Of a DNA stretch of 64,000 nt, positions 1 through 9,399 are shown in pieces. The DNA lies in assembly GCA_020635085.1 (NCBI GenBank), contig JACKAL010000005.1, forward strand, positions 62,001 to 126,000, written 5' to 3'. Below the pieces are notes generated by a model. It was not told the DNA's origin and did not search any database. It was given only the letters and a program-made list of their open reading frames with translations. The translations under genes were made by a program, and so were the position numbers. Each line of letters starts with the position of its first letter. Within the stretch, counting starts at the first letter, position 1. This stretch comes from Pseudobdellovibrionaceae bacterium (GTDB lineage: Bacteria; Bdellovibrionota; Bdellovibrionia; Bdellovibrionales; JAGQZY01).

Positions 1-1771
1 TATTTCTAAGCGTCAAGCAGGGGATTCGGGTTTATCTTCTCTCGAAGAGGAAATGCCCGAAATCTACAAAGAGCTCACTGAGATCTATCAAAAATTAGAG
101 CAACACTACCGCGACATGCAGGACATCGAGTTTACCATCGAAAAAAATCGCCTGTGGATGTTGCAAACCCGCAATGGAAAACGCACAGCCAATGCCGCCA
201 TTCGTATTGCTATGGAGATGATCGACGAAAAACTCATCGACGAAAAAACCGCTTTAAAGCGTGTGAACCCCGCAAGTCTCGATCAGCTTTTACATCCGCG
301 CTTGGATCCTAAAGCTAAAAAAACCATTTTAGCGAAAGGTTTACCGGCAAGTCCCGGTGGCGTGTGTGGGCGTGCGGTGTTCTCCAGTGATGACGCCGTT
401 CACTGGAAAGAAAAGGGCGAGAAGGTTATTCTTGTACGTATCGAAACATCACCAGAAGATATCGAGGGTATGGTTGCAGCTCTGGGCATTCTCACCACCC
501 GCGGTGGGATGACGTCTCATGCGGCGGTGGTTGCCCGCGGCATGGGTAAGTGCTGTGTTGCCGGTTGTGGTGATATTCATGTGGACTACAGACTCAAAGA
601 ATTCCGCGCTCAAGGGTATGTGGTGCGCGAGGGGGATATGATCACTCTCGATGGTAGCACCGGCGAAGTCTTCTTAGGAGAAGTCAAAACCATTGAACCC
701 ACTCTAGGAGGTTCTTTCGGTCGTTTGATGGAAGTGGCCGACAAGTATCGTAAACTCGGTGTGCGCACCAATGCGGACACACCTCATGACTCGCAAGTGG
801 CGCGGGATTTTGGTGCAGAAGGTATTGGACTTTGTCGTACCGAACACATGTTTTTTGCGACCGATCGTATCGATTGGATTCGTAAGATGATCGTTGCCGA
901 AGGCTTAAATGAACGCAAACAAGCTTTAGATCATTTACTGCCTATGCAACGAGAGGATTTTTATCAAATCTTTAAAATTATGGATGGTTTGCCTGTAACC
1001 ATTCGTTTACTAGATCCACCTTTACATGAATTTTTACCTCACGATGAAGAGGAAGTGCAGGAAATTTCAAAACGTTTAAATATTTCAAGCGAAGATTTAC
1101 GACGTAAAATTAAAAGCCTTCAAGAATTTAATCCCATGCTGGGGCACCGTGGTTGCCGTCTTGCGATCACCTATCCAGAAATTTATGAGATGCAGGCTCA
1201 GGCCATCGCCGAAGCGGCAGCTCATATCGTAAAGGATGGAAAAAAATTAACTCCAGAAATTATGATCCCGCTTGTAGCGGTCGACACCGAGCTTGAAATT
1301 TTACGGGAGCTCGTGGTTAAAACTGTAGAGCGTGTGAAAAAAGAGCAGGGTGTTTCTTTTGATTATTTGGTGGGCACGATGATAGAGCTTCCACGTGCCG
1401 CTGTAACTGCTGACGAAATCGCCAAACATGCTGATTTTTTTAGCTTTGGAACCAATGATCTCACGCAAACCGCATTGGGGTTGTCGCGCGATGATTCGGC
1501 GAAATTCTTAAAAACATATGTGTCTGAGGGTATTTACGAAACAGACCCTTTTATGTCGATTGACGTGAAAGGTGTTGGCGCGCTGGTAAAAATGGGTGTT
1601 GACCTTGGACGTCAGTCCAGAACAAACTTAAAAGTTGGAATCTGCGGGGAGCATGGGGGAGATCCGGCCAGCATTTTGTTTTTTGCAAAAGCGGGCTTGG
1701 ATTATGTCAGCTGTTCACCATTTAGAGTGCCAATTGCACGTTTAGCGGCAGCACAAGCCGCTCTCAACTAG
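1..1771 (+). CDS. ppdK: Pyruvate, phosphate dikinase, C-terminal part (5' end outside window)
   Basis: The reading frame is open from the first bases, so this is the last ~590 residues of a longer protein (family about 880). The enzyme interconverts pyruvate, ATP and phosphate with PEP, AMP and pyrophosphate in the cytoplasm. Visible are the swivelling phosphohistidine domain with the motif GGMTSHAAVVAR, whose His carries the phosphate, and the C-terminal PEP/pyruvate barrel with GTNDLTQTALG and the GICGEHGGDP motif holding the catalytic Cys. The N-terminal ATP-grasp nucleotide domain is mostly outside. smc starts 11 bases downstream on the same strand, so co-transcription is possible. Identity is secure; the missing 5' end is only a window effect. 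Confidence 0.96.
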   Translation, partial: ISKRQAGDSGLSSLEEEMPEIYKELTEIYQKLEQHYRDMQDIEFTIEKNRLWMLQTRNGKRTANAAIRIAMEMIDEKLIDEKTALKRVNPASLDQLLHPRLDPKAKKTILAKGLPASPGGVCGRAVFSSDDAVHWKEKGEKVILVRIETSPEDIEGMVAALGILTTRGGMTSHAAVVARGMGKCCVAGCGDIHVDYRLKEFRAQGYVVREGDMITLDGSTGEVFLGEVKTIEPTLGGSFGRLMEVADKYRKLGVRTNADTPHDSQVARDFGAEGIGLCRTEHMFFATDRIDWIRKMIVAEGLNERKQALDHLLPMQREDFYQIFKIMDGLPVTIRLLDPPLHEFLPHDEEEVQEISKRLNISSEDLRRKIKSLQEFNPMLGHRGCRLAITYPEIYEMQAQAIAEAAAHIVKDGKKLTPEIMIPLVAVDTELEILRELVVKTVERVKKEQGVSFDYLVGTMIELPRAAVTADEIAKHADFFSFGTNDLTQTALGLSRDDSAKFLKTYVSEGIYETDPFMSIDVKGVGALVKMGVDLGRQSRTNLKVGICGEHGGDPASILFFAKAGLDYVSCSPFRVPIARLAAAQAALN

Positions 1772-1782
1772 GGGAGTTTGAC

Positions 1783-4700
1783 TTGAGAATTAAAAAATTG
1801 GAACTGGTGGGATTTAAGTCGTTCAAAGATCGCACAGTGATTCATTTTGATGCGGGGATTACCGGTGTTGTTGGTCCCAATGGCTGTGGAAAATCCAATA
1901 TCGTCGACGCTTTGGTGTGGGTGATGGGAGAAATGTCAGCGAAACATCTGCGCGGATCCTCCATGGAAGATGTGATTTTTGCCGGTGCAGAAGGTTATGC
2001 GCCAATGGGGATGGCCGAGGTCACTCTCACTCTTGAGAATGATGGTGGTCCTTTTCCAATTAAATATTTGAATCATTCGGAAATCATGGTGACGCGTCGA
2101 TTGCATCGCTCAGGAGAGTCGGAATACCTTATTAATAAGGAAGCGGCTCGCCTGCGTGACGTGCAAGAAATTTTTATGGATACCGGTGCCGGCTCTAAAG
2201 GTTTCAGTATTATTGAGCAGGGAGCGATTGGTAAAATCGTCACTGCCAAGCCGGAAGAGCGTCGCACGCTCATCGAAGAGGCGGCGGGGATTACTAAATT
2301 TAAAGTGCGCAAGCGCGAGTCACAGAGAAAGCTTGAGGCCACCGAAGGAAATCTGGTGCGTCTTCAGGATATTATCGGCGAGCTTAAACGCCAACTCGAT
2401 AGCCTGCAACGCCAAGCTCAGCGCGCCGAGCGCTACCGTCGTTTGCGCGAAGATATCGAAAATTTAGAAATGTGGTTGAGTTCTGTCGAGTACGCCAAGC
2501 TTAAAGAAAAAACCGATGCGGCAGAGAAATCTTATAACGAAAACAAAGATCGTGAACTGGTTTCCAGTAGCGAAATCGGCCAGATCGAGGCGCATTTGCA
2601 AACGCTTAAAGCGGATCTTGCCGAGCGGGAACGCTTAACCCAGAATAAACAACACGATGTGAAGGCTCTTCACGATGCGGTTCGTGAAAAAGAAAAAACC
2701 ATTCAAGAGCTTCACTTTGAGATCGAGCAAGCCCGTCGCAACAAAGAAATGACGGGTAACCTCACTGAAGAAAGCATGGCGCGTAAAATGGCTTTACTGC
2801 GCGATGTGGACCAGGTGGATGTACGTTTAAAAGATCTTACCGAGCGCATGGAACAGGTGCACGGTGAGTATGTATCTAAAAAACAAATTTTCGACGAAAA
2901 ACAAGCCCGCGTGCGCGAGCTAGATCAAAAGCTCACCGAATCGCGCCGTGAACTGTTGTCCATGGTGCAAGCAGAAACCACACTTGAGGCCCGCGTTCAA
3001 GTATTGCAAGATGGTATTCAGACTTTAATGGAAGAAGAAACCGAAGCCCGCCAGATCAGTGAAGAGCTTCACACGCAGTTTCAATCGATCGAGAAAAATT
3101 TTAAGCGTGTCACTGAACTTTTCGAAAAAGAACGGCAATTGCAGCTTTCGGTGGTCAACGATATCGAAGTGCTCACGGCGAATAAAGACCACCTCGCCAG
3201 TGATATGAAACATCGTGAGCAAGAGCTTGCCACTTATAAAGATAAACTCAATGAGGTGACTTCGCGTCTCTATGGACTCGAAGATCTACAAAATAATTTT
3301 GAAGGATTCCAAGAGGGCGTTAAAGCGGTGATGTTGTGGCAGCGCCAACAAAGCGAACATCTCAGTGATGAAGAGCGTATCAGCCAAGAAAAATTTACGC
3401 CTGTTGCCGATGTGGTAGAAGTACCTAAAGAGTATGAGCTGGCTATGGAAGCGGCTCTTGGTCCACGTCTACAACTTTTATTAAGTAAAGAGCCGGAAAA
3501 TTCTATTGAGGCTATCGACTATTTAAAATCCAATCGCAATGGGCGATCGAGTTTTTATTCCGGTCTTGGTTTGCAAACCATTACCACTGAAGACATCGAG
3601 CCCCTCAGAGCTGATCCTCGTGTAAAAGCGCTTTTAAAAGATGTGGCGACCATCCCGGACATGCATCGCTCGGTGGTGGAAAAAATTCTCGATCATGTGG
3701 CGGTCGTGGACTCTTTGATGAGTGCTTTAGAGCTTAAGAAAAATCACCCGGAGTGGACATTTGTAACCACCGATGGAGATTTGATCTCCGAAGAGGGTAT
3801 TATCTCTGGGGGTTCTGTAGAAGACGCTAGCTCCGGCGTATTAAAGCGCCAGCGCGAGATCAAAGAGTTAAAACAATCCAAAGATGAATGGGCGAGTAAG
3901 CTTTCCCTGGCGCAGGTGACATTTAACAAAGTACAGTCGTCGTATCAAAAGTTAGTGCAGGATTTAGAAAAAGCGCAAAAAGACCACACCGAAAAAGAAA
4001 TCATGGTGGCCTCTTTAAAGAAAGATCTCGAGCGCGCAGAAGCAGAAATGAAAAATGCGAAAGTTGCTATCGAAAAACAACAGAGCGATCTGGATAAAGT
4101 TTTAGGTAAGCTCAGTGAGCGCCGCGACGATTTGGCTTTTCAAACCAATTATTTGGAAGAATTGCGCACAAAAAAATTAAGTTTAGAGACCGATAGCGAA
4201 GACGCTACACGCGAGCTGCAAGAGTCGCGCACGAGCATTGAGTCTTTGCAGAATGAAGTGACTCAGTTGCAGGTGCAAGATGCGAAAGTCACGCAAGAGA
4301 AAGAAGGGGCTCAGCGCGAAAGCGACGTGCTCCGCGCCGCTCTGGACGAAGTAGACGGTCGCTTGAGCCGTATGTCGTCTGAGGCATTAAAATCTACGGA
4401 GTTTGTCAGTCAAAACCAATTGGTTTTGGAAGAAAAGAAAGTGGATTTGGAAGTGAATATCCGTCGTGTAAAAGAAGAAGAGGAAATGGTTGCGCAAATG
4501 CGCGATGCCTATGAAATGGTAAGCATGGAGCTCCGCGAGCATCAAGAGAAATACAATGGTATTATCTCTACCAAGTCGCAACTTCAGGCGAATATGAACG
4601 AGGCGCAACTACAATTAGAGCAGGCCCGCATGCGAGAAGCCAACCTGGTTGAGCACATTCGCGAACGCTACCAAACAGAACTTGCAGAAGTCTACACACG

Positions 4701-5406
4701 CTTCATGCACCGCGAGGGCGATGAGCAAGAGGCGCAAACCCAGCTTAAAGATTTAAAAGATAAAATTGGTCGCATTGGCGAAGTGAATCTTTCGGCTATC
4801 GAAGAGTACGATGATATTTCCAACCGTTACGAGTTTTTAAGTAAGCAGTACACCGATCTGGTCGAAGCCAAAGAACAATTACGTAAAGTGATTGATCGTA
4901 TCAATCGTATTTGCTCGCGCCGCTTTAAAGAAACCTATGAGGCTGTCAACGAACGCTTCCAAAAAGTTTTCCCTGTGTTGTTCGGTGGGGGTGAGGCGAA
5001 GCTTATTCTTATCGAAGATCCTGAAAAAGGCGAGATGGGCTTAGATATCGTGGCCAAGCCGCCAGGCAAAAAGCTACAAAGTGTGTCGCTTCTTTCTGGA
5101 GGAGAAAAGGCGCTCACTGCCGTGTCGTTGATTTTCTCCATCTTCCTTGTAAAGCCTTCACCTTATTGCTTACTGGATGAGGTGGATGCACCACTGGATG
5201 ATGCCAACGTCATGCGTTTTAACGAACTTGTACGTGAAATGGCAAAACGCAGTCAGATTATCGTGGTGACTCACAATAAATTTACTATGGAAATCGCCGA
5301 AAAACTTTACGGCGTGACCATGGAAGAAAAAGGTGTTTCCAAAATGGTGTCGGTGGATATTTCCACTCGTCCCGATGTGCGTGAGTTAACGGGGGTCCAT
5401 GCCTAA
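1783..5406 (+). CDS. smc: Chromosome segregation protein SMC
   Basis: A 1207-residue structural-maintenance-of-chromosomes ATPase that, with ScpA/ScpB (not in this window), organises and segregates the nucleoid. The N-terminus carries Walker A GPNGCGKSN at about residues 32-40. A long coiled coil follows, then a hinge region at about 500-680 with the GGSV-type glycine patch, a second coiled coil, and a C-terminal head with the signature LSGGEKALTA and Walker B CLLDEVDAPLDD. The length is typical of bacterial SMC. The start is a TTG with a GGGGAG ribosome site just upstream, overlapping the ppdK stop. ftsY begins at the last base of the stop codon. Confidence 0.97.
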   Translation: MRIKKLELVGFKSFKDRTVIHFDAGITGVVGPNGCGKSNIVDALVWVMGEMSAKHLRGSSMEDVIFAGAEGYAPMGMAEVTLTLENDGGPFPIKYLNHSEIMVTRRLHRSGESEYLINKEAARLRDVQEIFMDTGAGSKGFSIIEQGAIGKIVTAKPEERRTLIEEAAGITKFKVRKRESQRKLEATEGNLVRLQDIIGELKRQLDSLQRQAQRAERYRRLREDIENLEMWLSSVEYAKLKEKTDAAEKSYNENKDRELVSSSEIGQIEAHLQTLKADLAERERLTQNKQHDVKALHDAVREKEKTIQELHFEIEQARRNKEMTGNLTEESMARKMALLRDVDQVDVRLKDLTERMEQVHGEYVSKKQIFDEKQARVRELDQKLTESRRELLSMVQAETTLEARVQVLQDGIQTLMEEETEARQISEELHTQFQSIEKNFKRVTELFEKERQLQLSVVNDIEVLTANKDHLASDMKHREQELATYKDKLNEVTSRLYGLEDLQNNFEGFQEGVKAVMLWQRQQSEHLSDEERISQEKFTPVADVVEVPKEYELAMEAALGPRLQLLLSKEPENSIEAIDYLKSNRNGRSSFYSGLGLQTITTEDIEPLRADPRVKALLKDVATIPDMHRSVVEKILDHVAVVDSLMSALELKKNHPEWTFVTTDGDLISEEGIISGGSVEDASSGVLKRQREIKELKQSKDEWASKLSLAQVTFNKVQSSYQKLVQDLEKAQKDHTEKEIMVASLKKDLERAEAEMKNAKVAIEKQQSDLDKVLGKLSERRDDLAFQTNYLEELRTKKLSLETDSEDATRELQESRTSIESLQNEVTQLQVQDAKVTQEKEGAQRESDVLRAALDEVDGRLSRMSSEALKSTEFVSQNQLVLEEKKVDLEVNIRRVKEEEEMVAQMRDAYEMVSMELREHQEKYNGIISTKSQLQANMNEAQLQLEQARMREANLVEHIRERYQTELAEVYTRFMHREGDEQEAQTQLKDLKDKIGRIGEVNLSAIEEYDDISNRYEFLSKQYTDLVEAKEQLRKVIDRINRICSRRFKETYEAVNERFQKVFPVLFGGGEAKLILIEDPEKGEMGLDIVAKPPGKKLQSVSLLSGGEKALTAVSLIFSIFLVKPSPYCLLDEVDAPLDDANVMRFNELVREMAKRSQIIVVTHNKFTMEIAEKLYGVTMEEKGVSKMVSVDISTRPDVRELTGVHA

Positions 5407-6485
5407 TGGACCTCTTGTTTAACAGTCCCGAACTTTTGATTATTCTTACGGTTCTCATTATTGGCGTCTTCGGCGCCTTTCTTTTTTTTCGTAAAAAGAA
5501 AAAACGCGAACCTTTACGGGAAACCAGTAAAGAGCGCGAGCTTAAAGCACTAAAGGAAGAAGTCTCCCAGCGTGAGGTGCGCAAACTTGTTTCCTTGGAG
5601 GATGCTCTTAAAAATACGCAAAAAAATTTTTGGGGACGCATTGGCGAAAAACTTTCTGGGAAATCTTTTTCTCCTTCGGATTTAGAAGACATCGAAGAGG
5701 TTCTTTACACAAGCGATCTGGGCCCTAAGACCGTACAAAAGCTTTTTTCTAGTATCGAAAACAAGATGAGTGACATCAGCGGTGCCGATAACCTCCGTTC
5801 TGTTTTACGAAACGAAATTTTAGGTATTTTTAAAAATGTGGAAAGCGGGAGCAGCGATCTGGCTTTGCGCCCCGATGGTCCCACCGTGTGGATGGTCGTC
5901 GGTGTAAACGGCGCAGGAAAAACCACCACCATTGGAAAGCTCGCCGCCAAAATGAGCGAGCAAGGCAAGAAGGTTCTCATTGCTGCGGGTGACACCTTTC
6001 GTGCCGCCGCCGATGCGCAACTAAAGGTGTGGAGCGAGCGCGCCAACGTGGATATTTATAGCCCCGAAAACATTAAAGACCCCAGTGCCATCGCGTTTGA
6101 TGCGTGTACAAAAGGAAAAGCCGGTCAATATGATTTGGTGATTGTGGATACCGCCGGTCGCTTGCATACACAAAAAAACCTGATGGAAGAGCTTAAAAAG
6201 ATTAAACGCGTGATGGCCAAGGTGGAATCCACTGCCCCCCATGAGGTGCTTCTTGTTCTTGATGCCAACTCCGGGCAAAACGCATTAATGCAAGCCCAGG
6301 AATTTCACGAAGCTCTTGGGGTGACAGGTGTGATTATCACCAAAATGGACGGTTCCGCCAAAGGTGGCGTCGCTGTGGGTGTAGCTTGCGATGTGGGTCT
6401 ACCGGTTAAAATGATCGGCGTGGGCGAGTCTGTCGAGGATCTCAGACCCTTTTCCCCGCAGGATTTTGTGACCTCGATTATTTAG
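5406..6485 (+). CDS. ftsY: Signal recognition particle receptor FtsY
   Basis: A 359-residue SRP receptor GTPase that docks the SRP-ribosome complex at the membrane. It has an N-terminal hydrophobic segment (about residues 2-28) followed by a basic FRKKKKR run, so it looks membrane-anchored rather than only peripherally bound as in E. coli. Then come an SRP54-type helical N domain and the NG GTPase with GVNGAGKTTTIGKLA (G1), DTFRAAA, DTAGR (G3) and TKMDG (G4). The start ATG shares one base with the smc stop, indicating translational coupling; smc-ftsY adjacency is common in bacteria. A terminator is not evident in the 58 bases after it. Confidence 0.96.
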   Translation: MDLLFNSPELLIILTVLIIGVFGAFLFFRKKKKREPLRETSKERELKALKEEVSQREVRKLVSLEDALKNTQKNFWGRIGEKLSGKSFSPSDLEDIEEVLYTSDLGPKTVQKLFSSIENKMSDISGADNLRSVLRNEILGIFKNVESGSSDLALRPDGPTVWMVVGVNGAGKTTTIGKLAAKMSEQGKKVLIAAGDTFRAAADAQLKVWSERANVDIYSPENIKDPSAIAFDACTKGKAGQYDLVIVDTAGRLHTQKNLMEELKKIKRVMAKVESTAPHEVLLVLDANSGQNALMQAQEFHEALGVTGVIITKMDGSAKGGVAVGVACDVGLPVKMIGVGESVEDLRPFSPQDFVTSII

Positions 6486-6543
6486 AGCGTTGTCTGTTTG
6501 AAGGCTTACTGCTTCGCCACAGTCTTTTAAGAATTTTTAAAGC

Positions 6544-7059
6544 TTATTGTGGACACTCAAATTTACCGTTTTTAATATTAGCTCCATACATTTCACGAAA
6601 TTGTGTCTGTATACTGATGGCTTCTTGTTCTTCCGCATCGGTAAAGTCTGCAATGGAGCTACCATCGTATTTTACTTGAAAAAAGTGGGTCAATTCATGG
6701 GCCAGAGTATCGTAAGCACTGCGACCCGTTTCTGCGCTTTTGTAGCTTGAGTTTAGATAAATACGATTTACAGCGGGGATGTAGATATTAAAAATTGTGT
6801 CAGGTTTTAAACCTATTTGTGCTTCAGCCAAATTTTGAAACTCTGTAAGATCAGCATCCACATCAACGATAAGAGTGGGTGGGGGGATGTTCGGGTTGAC
6901 CGCCACTTTGCCTTTTCCATAAATTTTTAGAGTCAGATTGTGAATACATTGAATCGCTGCGTGGATATTTTCTGAGCTATAGACCGTCTCCTGCGCCTGC
7001 GCTCTACCGAGCATAAAAAAATACAACGTTACAACTAAACCCCATTTTCCCAAATTCAT
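6544..7059 (-). CDS. Secreted HExxH-motif protein, putative metallopeptidase
   Basis: A 171-residue protein with a clear signal peptide (hydrophobic core VVTLYFFMLG, cleavage near AQA). Around residue 127 it carries DTLAHELTHFFQ, an HExxH zinc-binding signature (H-E-L-T-H), preceded by RSAYDT. No third zinc ligand is obvious, so activity is uncertain. The start ATG has AAGGGG six bases upstream. It stands alone, convergent with ftsY. I do not recognise a named family; a small periplasmic zinc peptidase is the best reading of the motif. Confidence 0.7.
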   Translation of the reverse strand: MNLGKWGLVVTLYFFMLGRAQAQETVYSSENIHAAIQCIHNLTLKIYGKGKVAVNPNIPPPTLIVDVDADLTEFQNLAEAQIGLKPDTIFNIYIPAVNRIYLNSSYKSAETGRSAYDTLAHELTHFFQVKYDGSSIADFTDAEEQEAISIQTQFREMYGANIKNGKFECPQ

Positions 7060-7227
7060 ACCAACCCCTTAGTTGATTACCAATGAATCACAGGAATCGA
7101 GAAAAACACATAAGTTTTTTTACATAATGAAAAGTCTATATATGATAGAATCCTTTTTATTTTTTCTTTGTGGGATACAGATAACGATTTCACGCATTAG
7201 ACTTCACAACTATTGATAAGACCCTTT

Positions 7228-7779
7228 TTACGAGAGCCACTTAATTGAACAGCCCATCGAAGGGTACTGAACGAGGGGTACGTCCTGGTTTTGTAATAAT
7301 TGAATAACAGCATGGCGTAATTCATGACGGGTGACTTGTTTGGGGTCCTTCCAGGAGTCGTCGAGGCGTCCACGGTAGGAAAGCTGTAGATCTTGATCAT
7401 ATACGAAAAAGTCAGGAGTGCAGACGGCACCAAAAGCTTTAGCGGCAGTTTGCATGGGATCGTACAAATACGGGAAAGGGTAATGCTTTTCGCTGGCGCG
7501 TTTTTTCATGTTTTCAAAGGAATCTTCTGGATAAGTTTTTTCATCATTCGATGAGATGGCGATGACCTTCGCACCTAGGGCAGAAATCTCTTTGGTCAGG
7601 ACAATTAAGCGGTCTTCGATGGCTTTGACATAGGGACAGTGATTGCAAATGAACATAATAACCAGGGCCTTACTGCCTTCATACTCTTTGAGGGTATGCC
7701 ATTTTTGATCTACGCCCAGTAATTTAAAATCAGGACAACGACTAGAGAGTTCGCCGGGCGGTGTATAGGTGAGAGCCAT
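7228..7779 (-). CDS. Thioredoxin-like / AhpC-TSA family protein
   Basis: About 183 residues from the preferred ATG, with a thioredoxin fold of the AhpC/TSA-like kind seen in cytoplasmic 'thioredoxin family' proteins. The redox motif is C-N-H-C within FICNHCPYV, followed by the usual conserved Lys. It continues with an ISSNDEKTYPEDSFENM segment and a YDPMQTAAKAFGAVCTPDFF stretch whose cis-Pro sits before the partner strand. The start is set at position 7779, where AGAAGGAGAA gives a strong ribosome site. A longer frame upstream (beginning MCVCVH) only translates the hairpin at 7809-7853. The role is probably thiol redox or peroxide handling; the substrate cannot be told. Confidence 0.85.
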   Translation of the reverse strand: MALTYTPPGELSSRCPDFKLLGVDQKWHTLKEYEGSKALVIMFICNHCPYVKAIEDRLIVLTKEISALGAKVIAISSNDEKTYPEDSFENMKKRASEKHYPFPYLYDPMQTAAKAFGAVCTPDFFVYDQDLQLSYRGRLDDSWKDPKQVTRHELRHAVIQLLQNQDVPLVQYPSMGCSIKWLS

Positions 7780-7808
7780 AAAGTTCTCCTTCTGCAAAAT
7801 GGAATTAT

Positions 7809-7853
7809 GTACACATACACACAAGGCTTACATAAGCCCTTGTGCGCATGTAC
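7809..7853. terminator. Long imperfect hairpin between birA and the thioredoxin-like gene
   Basis: An inverted repeat of about 20 paired bases per arm closes on a two-base loop: GGCTTA/TAAGCC at the tip, then ACACAAG-type/CTTGTG-type arms with one bulge and several G-T pairs, ending in GTAC at both outer edges. It fills most of the 80-base gap after birA (minus strand). It lacks a U-run on either strand, so it may be a stem that stabilises or stalls the transcript rather than a classical terminator. Confidence 0.6.
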
Positions 7854-7859
7854 GTATAT

Positions 7860-8570
7860 TCATAACTCATTCCATGCCAGGAGTCTACCGTCTGACAAGA
7901 TCAAAGTGCCATCATTTTGTAAGTCATAAACAGGATTTTTCACATAACGCTTGAGTGCAGTAAGAATGGACTGCTTTTCCTGATCATCTAAATAAGGAAA
8001 GGCCATCTGCGGTGCGAGCTCTCTCAGGTTCTTAGATAAAATGCTCAAAAAAGCGATCCATGCCGTATCTTCAAATGTATCGTATTGACATAAGCTCGTC
8101 GTCTTTTGCTGAGGTATTTTGGGGTGATTTAAAATATTCATGCCGAGGCCGATGAACATATGGTGCGAGGTCCCTTGGCTGATCACCTCGGTGAGTATTC
8201 CTGCCAGCTTACCATCTTCGATATAGATATCATTGGGTGCTTTTAAGGCAAACGGAATATGGGGCCAGGACGACTGGAGAGCATCATAGACAGAGTAGCC
8301 TATTTTAATGTTGGCTACAGGTTGTGGGGCAGAGGTCAGTGCCAGGGACCACGTGGACAACAGGGTGGCGCCGTGATCCCGATCTATCCATTGATTATTG
8401 TTGCGCCCTCTGCCTGCAGTTTGGTGATCAGCAAAAAAAACTTCAAGTGGGATATGGAAATGGCATTCCTTTTTTGCCCAGGTATTTGTACTATCGATTG
8501 TTGCTGTATAATGAGAAGGAATTCCATGCGATTGTAGCCATTCACTGCACTTTTTATTTATGGATAACAT
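7860..8570 (-). CDS. birA: Biotin--[acetyl-CoA-carboxylase] ligase
   Basis: A 236-residue biotin protein ligase that activates biotin as biotinyl-AMP and attaches it to the carboxyl carrier protein of acetyl-CoA carboxylase. Motifs: STNTWAKKE near residue 27, the adenylate loop ADHQTAGRGRNNNQWI around residue 67, and KAPNDIYIEDGKLAGILTE around residue 130. The common KWPND is KAPND here. There is no N-terminal helix-turn-helix, so unlike E. coli BirA it should not be a DNA-binding repressor. No good ribosome site is visible before the ATG. It lies 20 bases beyond the receiver protein on the same strand. Confidence 0.92.
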   Translation of the reverse strand: MLSINKKCSEWLQSHGIPSHYTATIDSTNTWAKKECHFHIPLEVFFADHQTAGRGRNNNQWIDRDHGATLLSTWSLALTSAPQPVANIKIGYSVYDALQSSWPHIPFALKAPNDIYIEDGKLAGILTEVISQGTSHHMFIGLGMNILNHPKIPQQKTTSLCQYDTFEDTAWIAFLSILSKNLRELAPQMAFPYLDDQEKQSILTALKRYVKNPVYDLQNDGTLILSDGRLLAWNEL

Positions 8571-8590
8571 AAAGACAGAATGGAGATATT

Positions 8591-9061
8591 TTAAGAGCCG
8601 GTCAATTTATTTCGGCCCTGAATTTTCCGGCGAACATATTCTTGTATGTAGGTTAATTTGGAGTTGGTCGTGGAATGGCGTTTATCTTCCCAGTCGGTGA
8701 GCTTTTGTCGAATCAGATTCATTTCAGCGGGCTTTACAAGTGCGTCATCGAATTCTCCTTTGTATTCTTCGACAATGTCGGGGGAGATGTACCCGCTATG
8801 AAGAATAATTGGAGTAAAGTGGTTCATACTCATATGATTCTTGCGAATTTGCTCTAGTATTTTGATTCCCGAAATTTTTTTGAGCATAATGTCGAGCACG
8901 ATAACATTAAAACGTTGATTGTTAATCTTGATCAATGCCGCTGGCAAAGTTTGAGCAACAACAACAGAATAATCCCAATCAGAAATCATTTCGCTCAGTA
9001 AATTTAAAATATCTTCTTCATCATCTATAACTAAGATGCTTTTTTTTCGTTCACTGGACAT
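8591..9061 (-). CDS. Response regulator receiver protein (single domain plus tail)
   Basis: A 156-residue CheY-like receiver: acidic pair in VIDDEED at about 13-14, phospho-acceptor D57 in VIVLDIML, and the conserved Lys in LVKPAE. About 35 residues after the receiver are basic and show no DNA-binding fold. The start ATG has GAGGGG upstream and overlaps the end of the preceding small gene by 31 bases. It is therefore probably the last gene of a three-gene operon with the 126-residue protein and the five-repeat secreted protein. No cognate kinase lies in that operon. Confidence 0.88.
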   Translation of the reverse strand: MSSERKKSILVIDDEEDILNLLSEMISDWDYSVVVAQTLPAALIKINNQRFNVIVLDIMLKKISGIKILEQIRKNHMSMNHFTPIILHSGYISPDIVEEYKGEFDDALVKPAEMNLIRQKLTDWEDKRHSTTNSKLTYIQEYVRRKIQGRNKLTGS

Positions 9062-9399
9062 GAACTACCCCTCTGATTTTGATTCCCGATACAGTCTATG
9101 AGGCCAAGACAAGAACAATTGTTAAAATCAATAAACTCATAAAATAAATGGCCATTGGATTCCAAGATGTATTTCACTAAAACGAATTCTATTTGTTGCT
9201 CCTCGAGTTTCGTAATTAATGAAATGATGTTATCAAAAATTTTCTCCCATTGGGTTTTAGGCAGATCAACCATGATGAAGGCGAGCTCTTTTGAGATAAT
9301 AAATTGTAAGGACGTGTCTTGACGATCCTGATATAGACTAAGAGCCATTAAAAATGTATGTTCTAAGGACATAATCATATTACCCATTGTGACCACCAT
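9031..9399 (-). CDS. Small hypothetical protein between repeat protein and receiver
   Basis: About 122 residues (126 if a TTG at 9411 is used). I do not recognise a family. It has hydrophobic/aromatic strands such as IEFVLVKYIL and a Cys-rich end (FNNCSCLGLIDC). It overlaps the repeat-protein gene upstream and the receiver gene downstream, which suggests tight translational coupling. Start choice is unsure: the ATG at 9399 has GGAG only three bases away, and an ATG at 9387 has a weaker GGTGG site. It might be a small partner of the receiver, but that is only inferred from position. Confidence 0.6.
   Translation of the reverse strand: MVVTMGNMIMSLEHTFLMALSLYQDRQDTSLQFIISKELAFIMVDLPKTQWEKIFDNIISLITKLEEQQIEFVLVKYILESNGHLFYEFIDFNNCSCLGLIDCIGNQNQRGSSCPVNEKKAS

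Noticed and set aside
7780..7824. Longer start for the thioredoxin-like protein (MCVCVH extension)
   Set aside because: The extension only translates part of the hairpin at 7809-7853. The ATG at 7779 has AAGGAGAA at proper distance.
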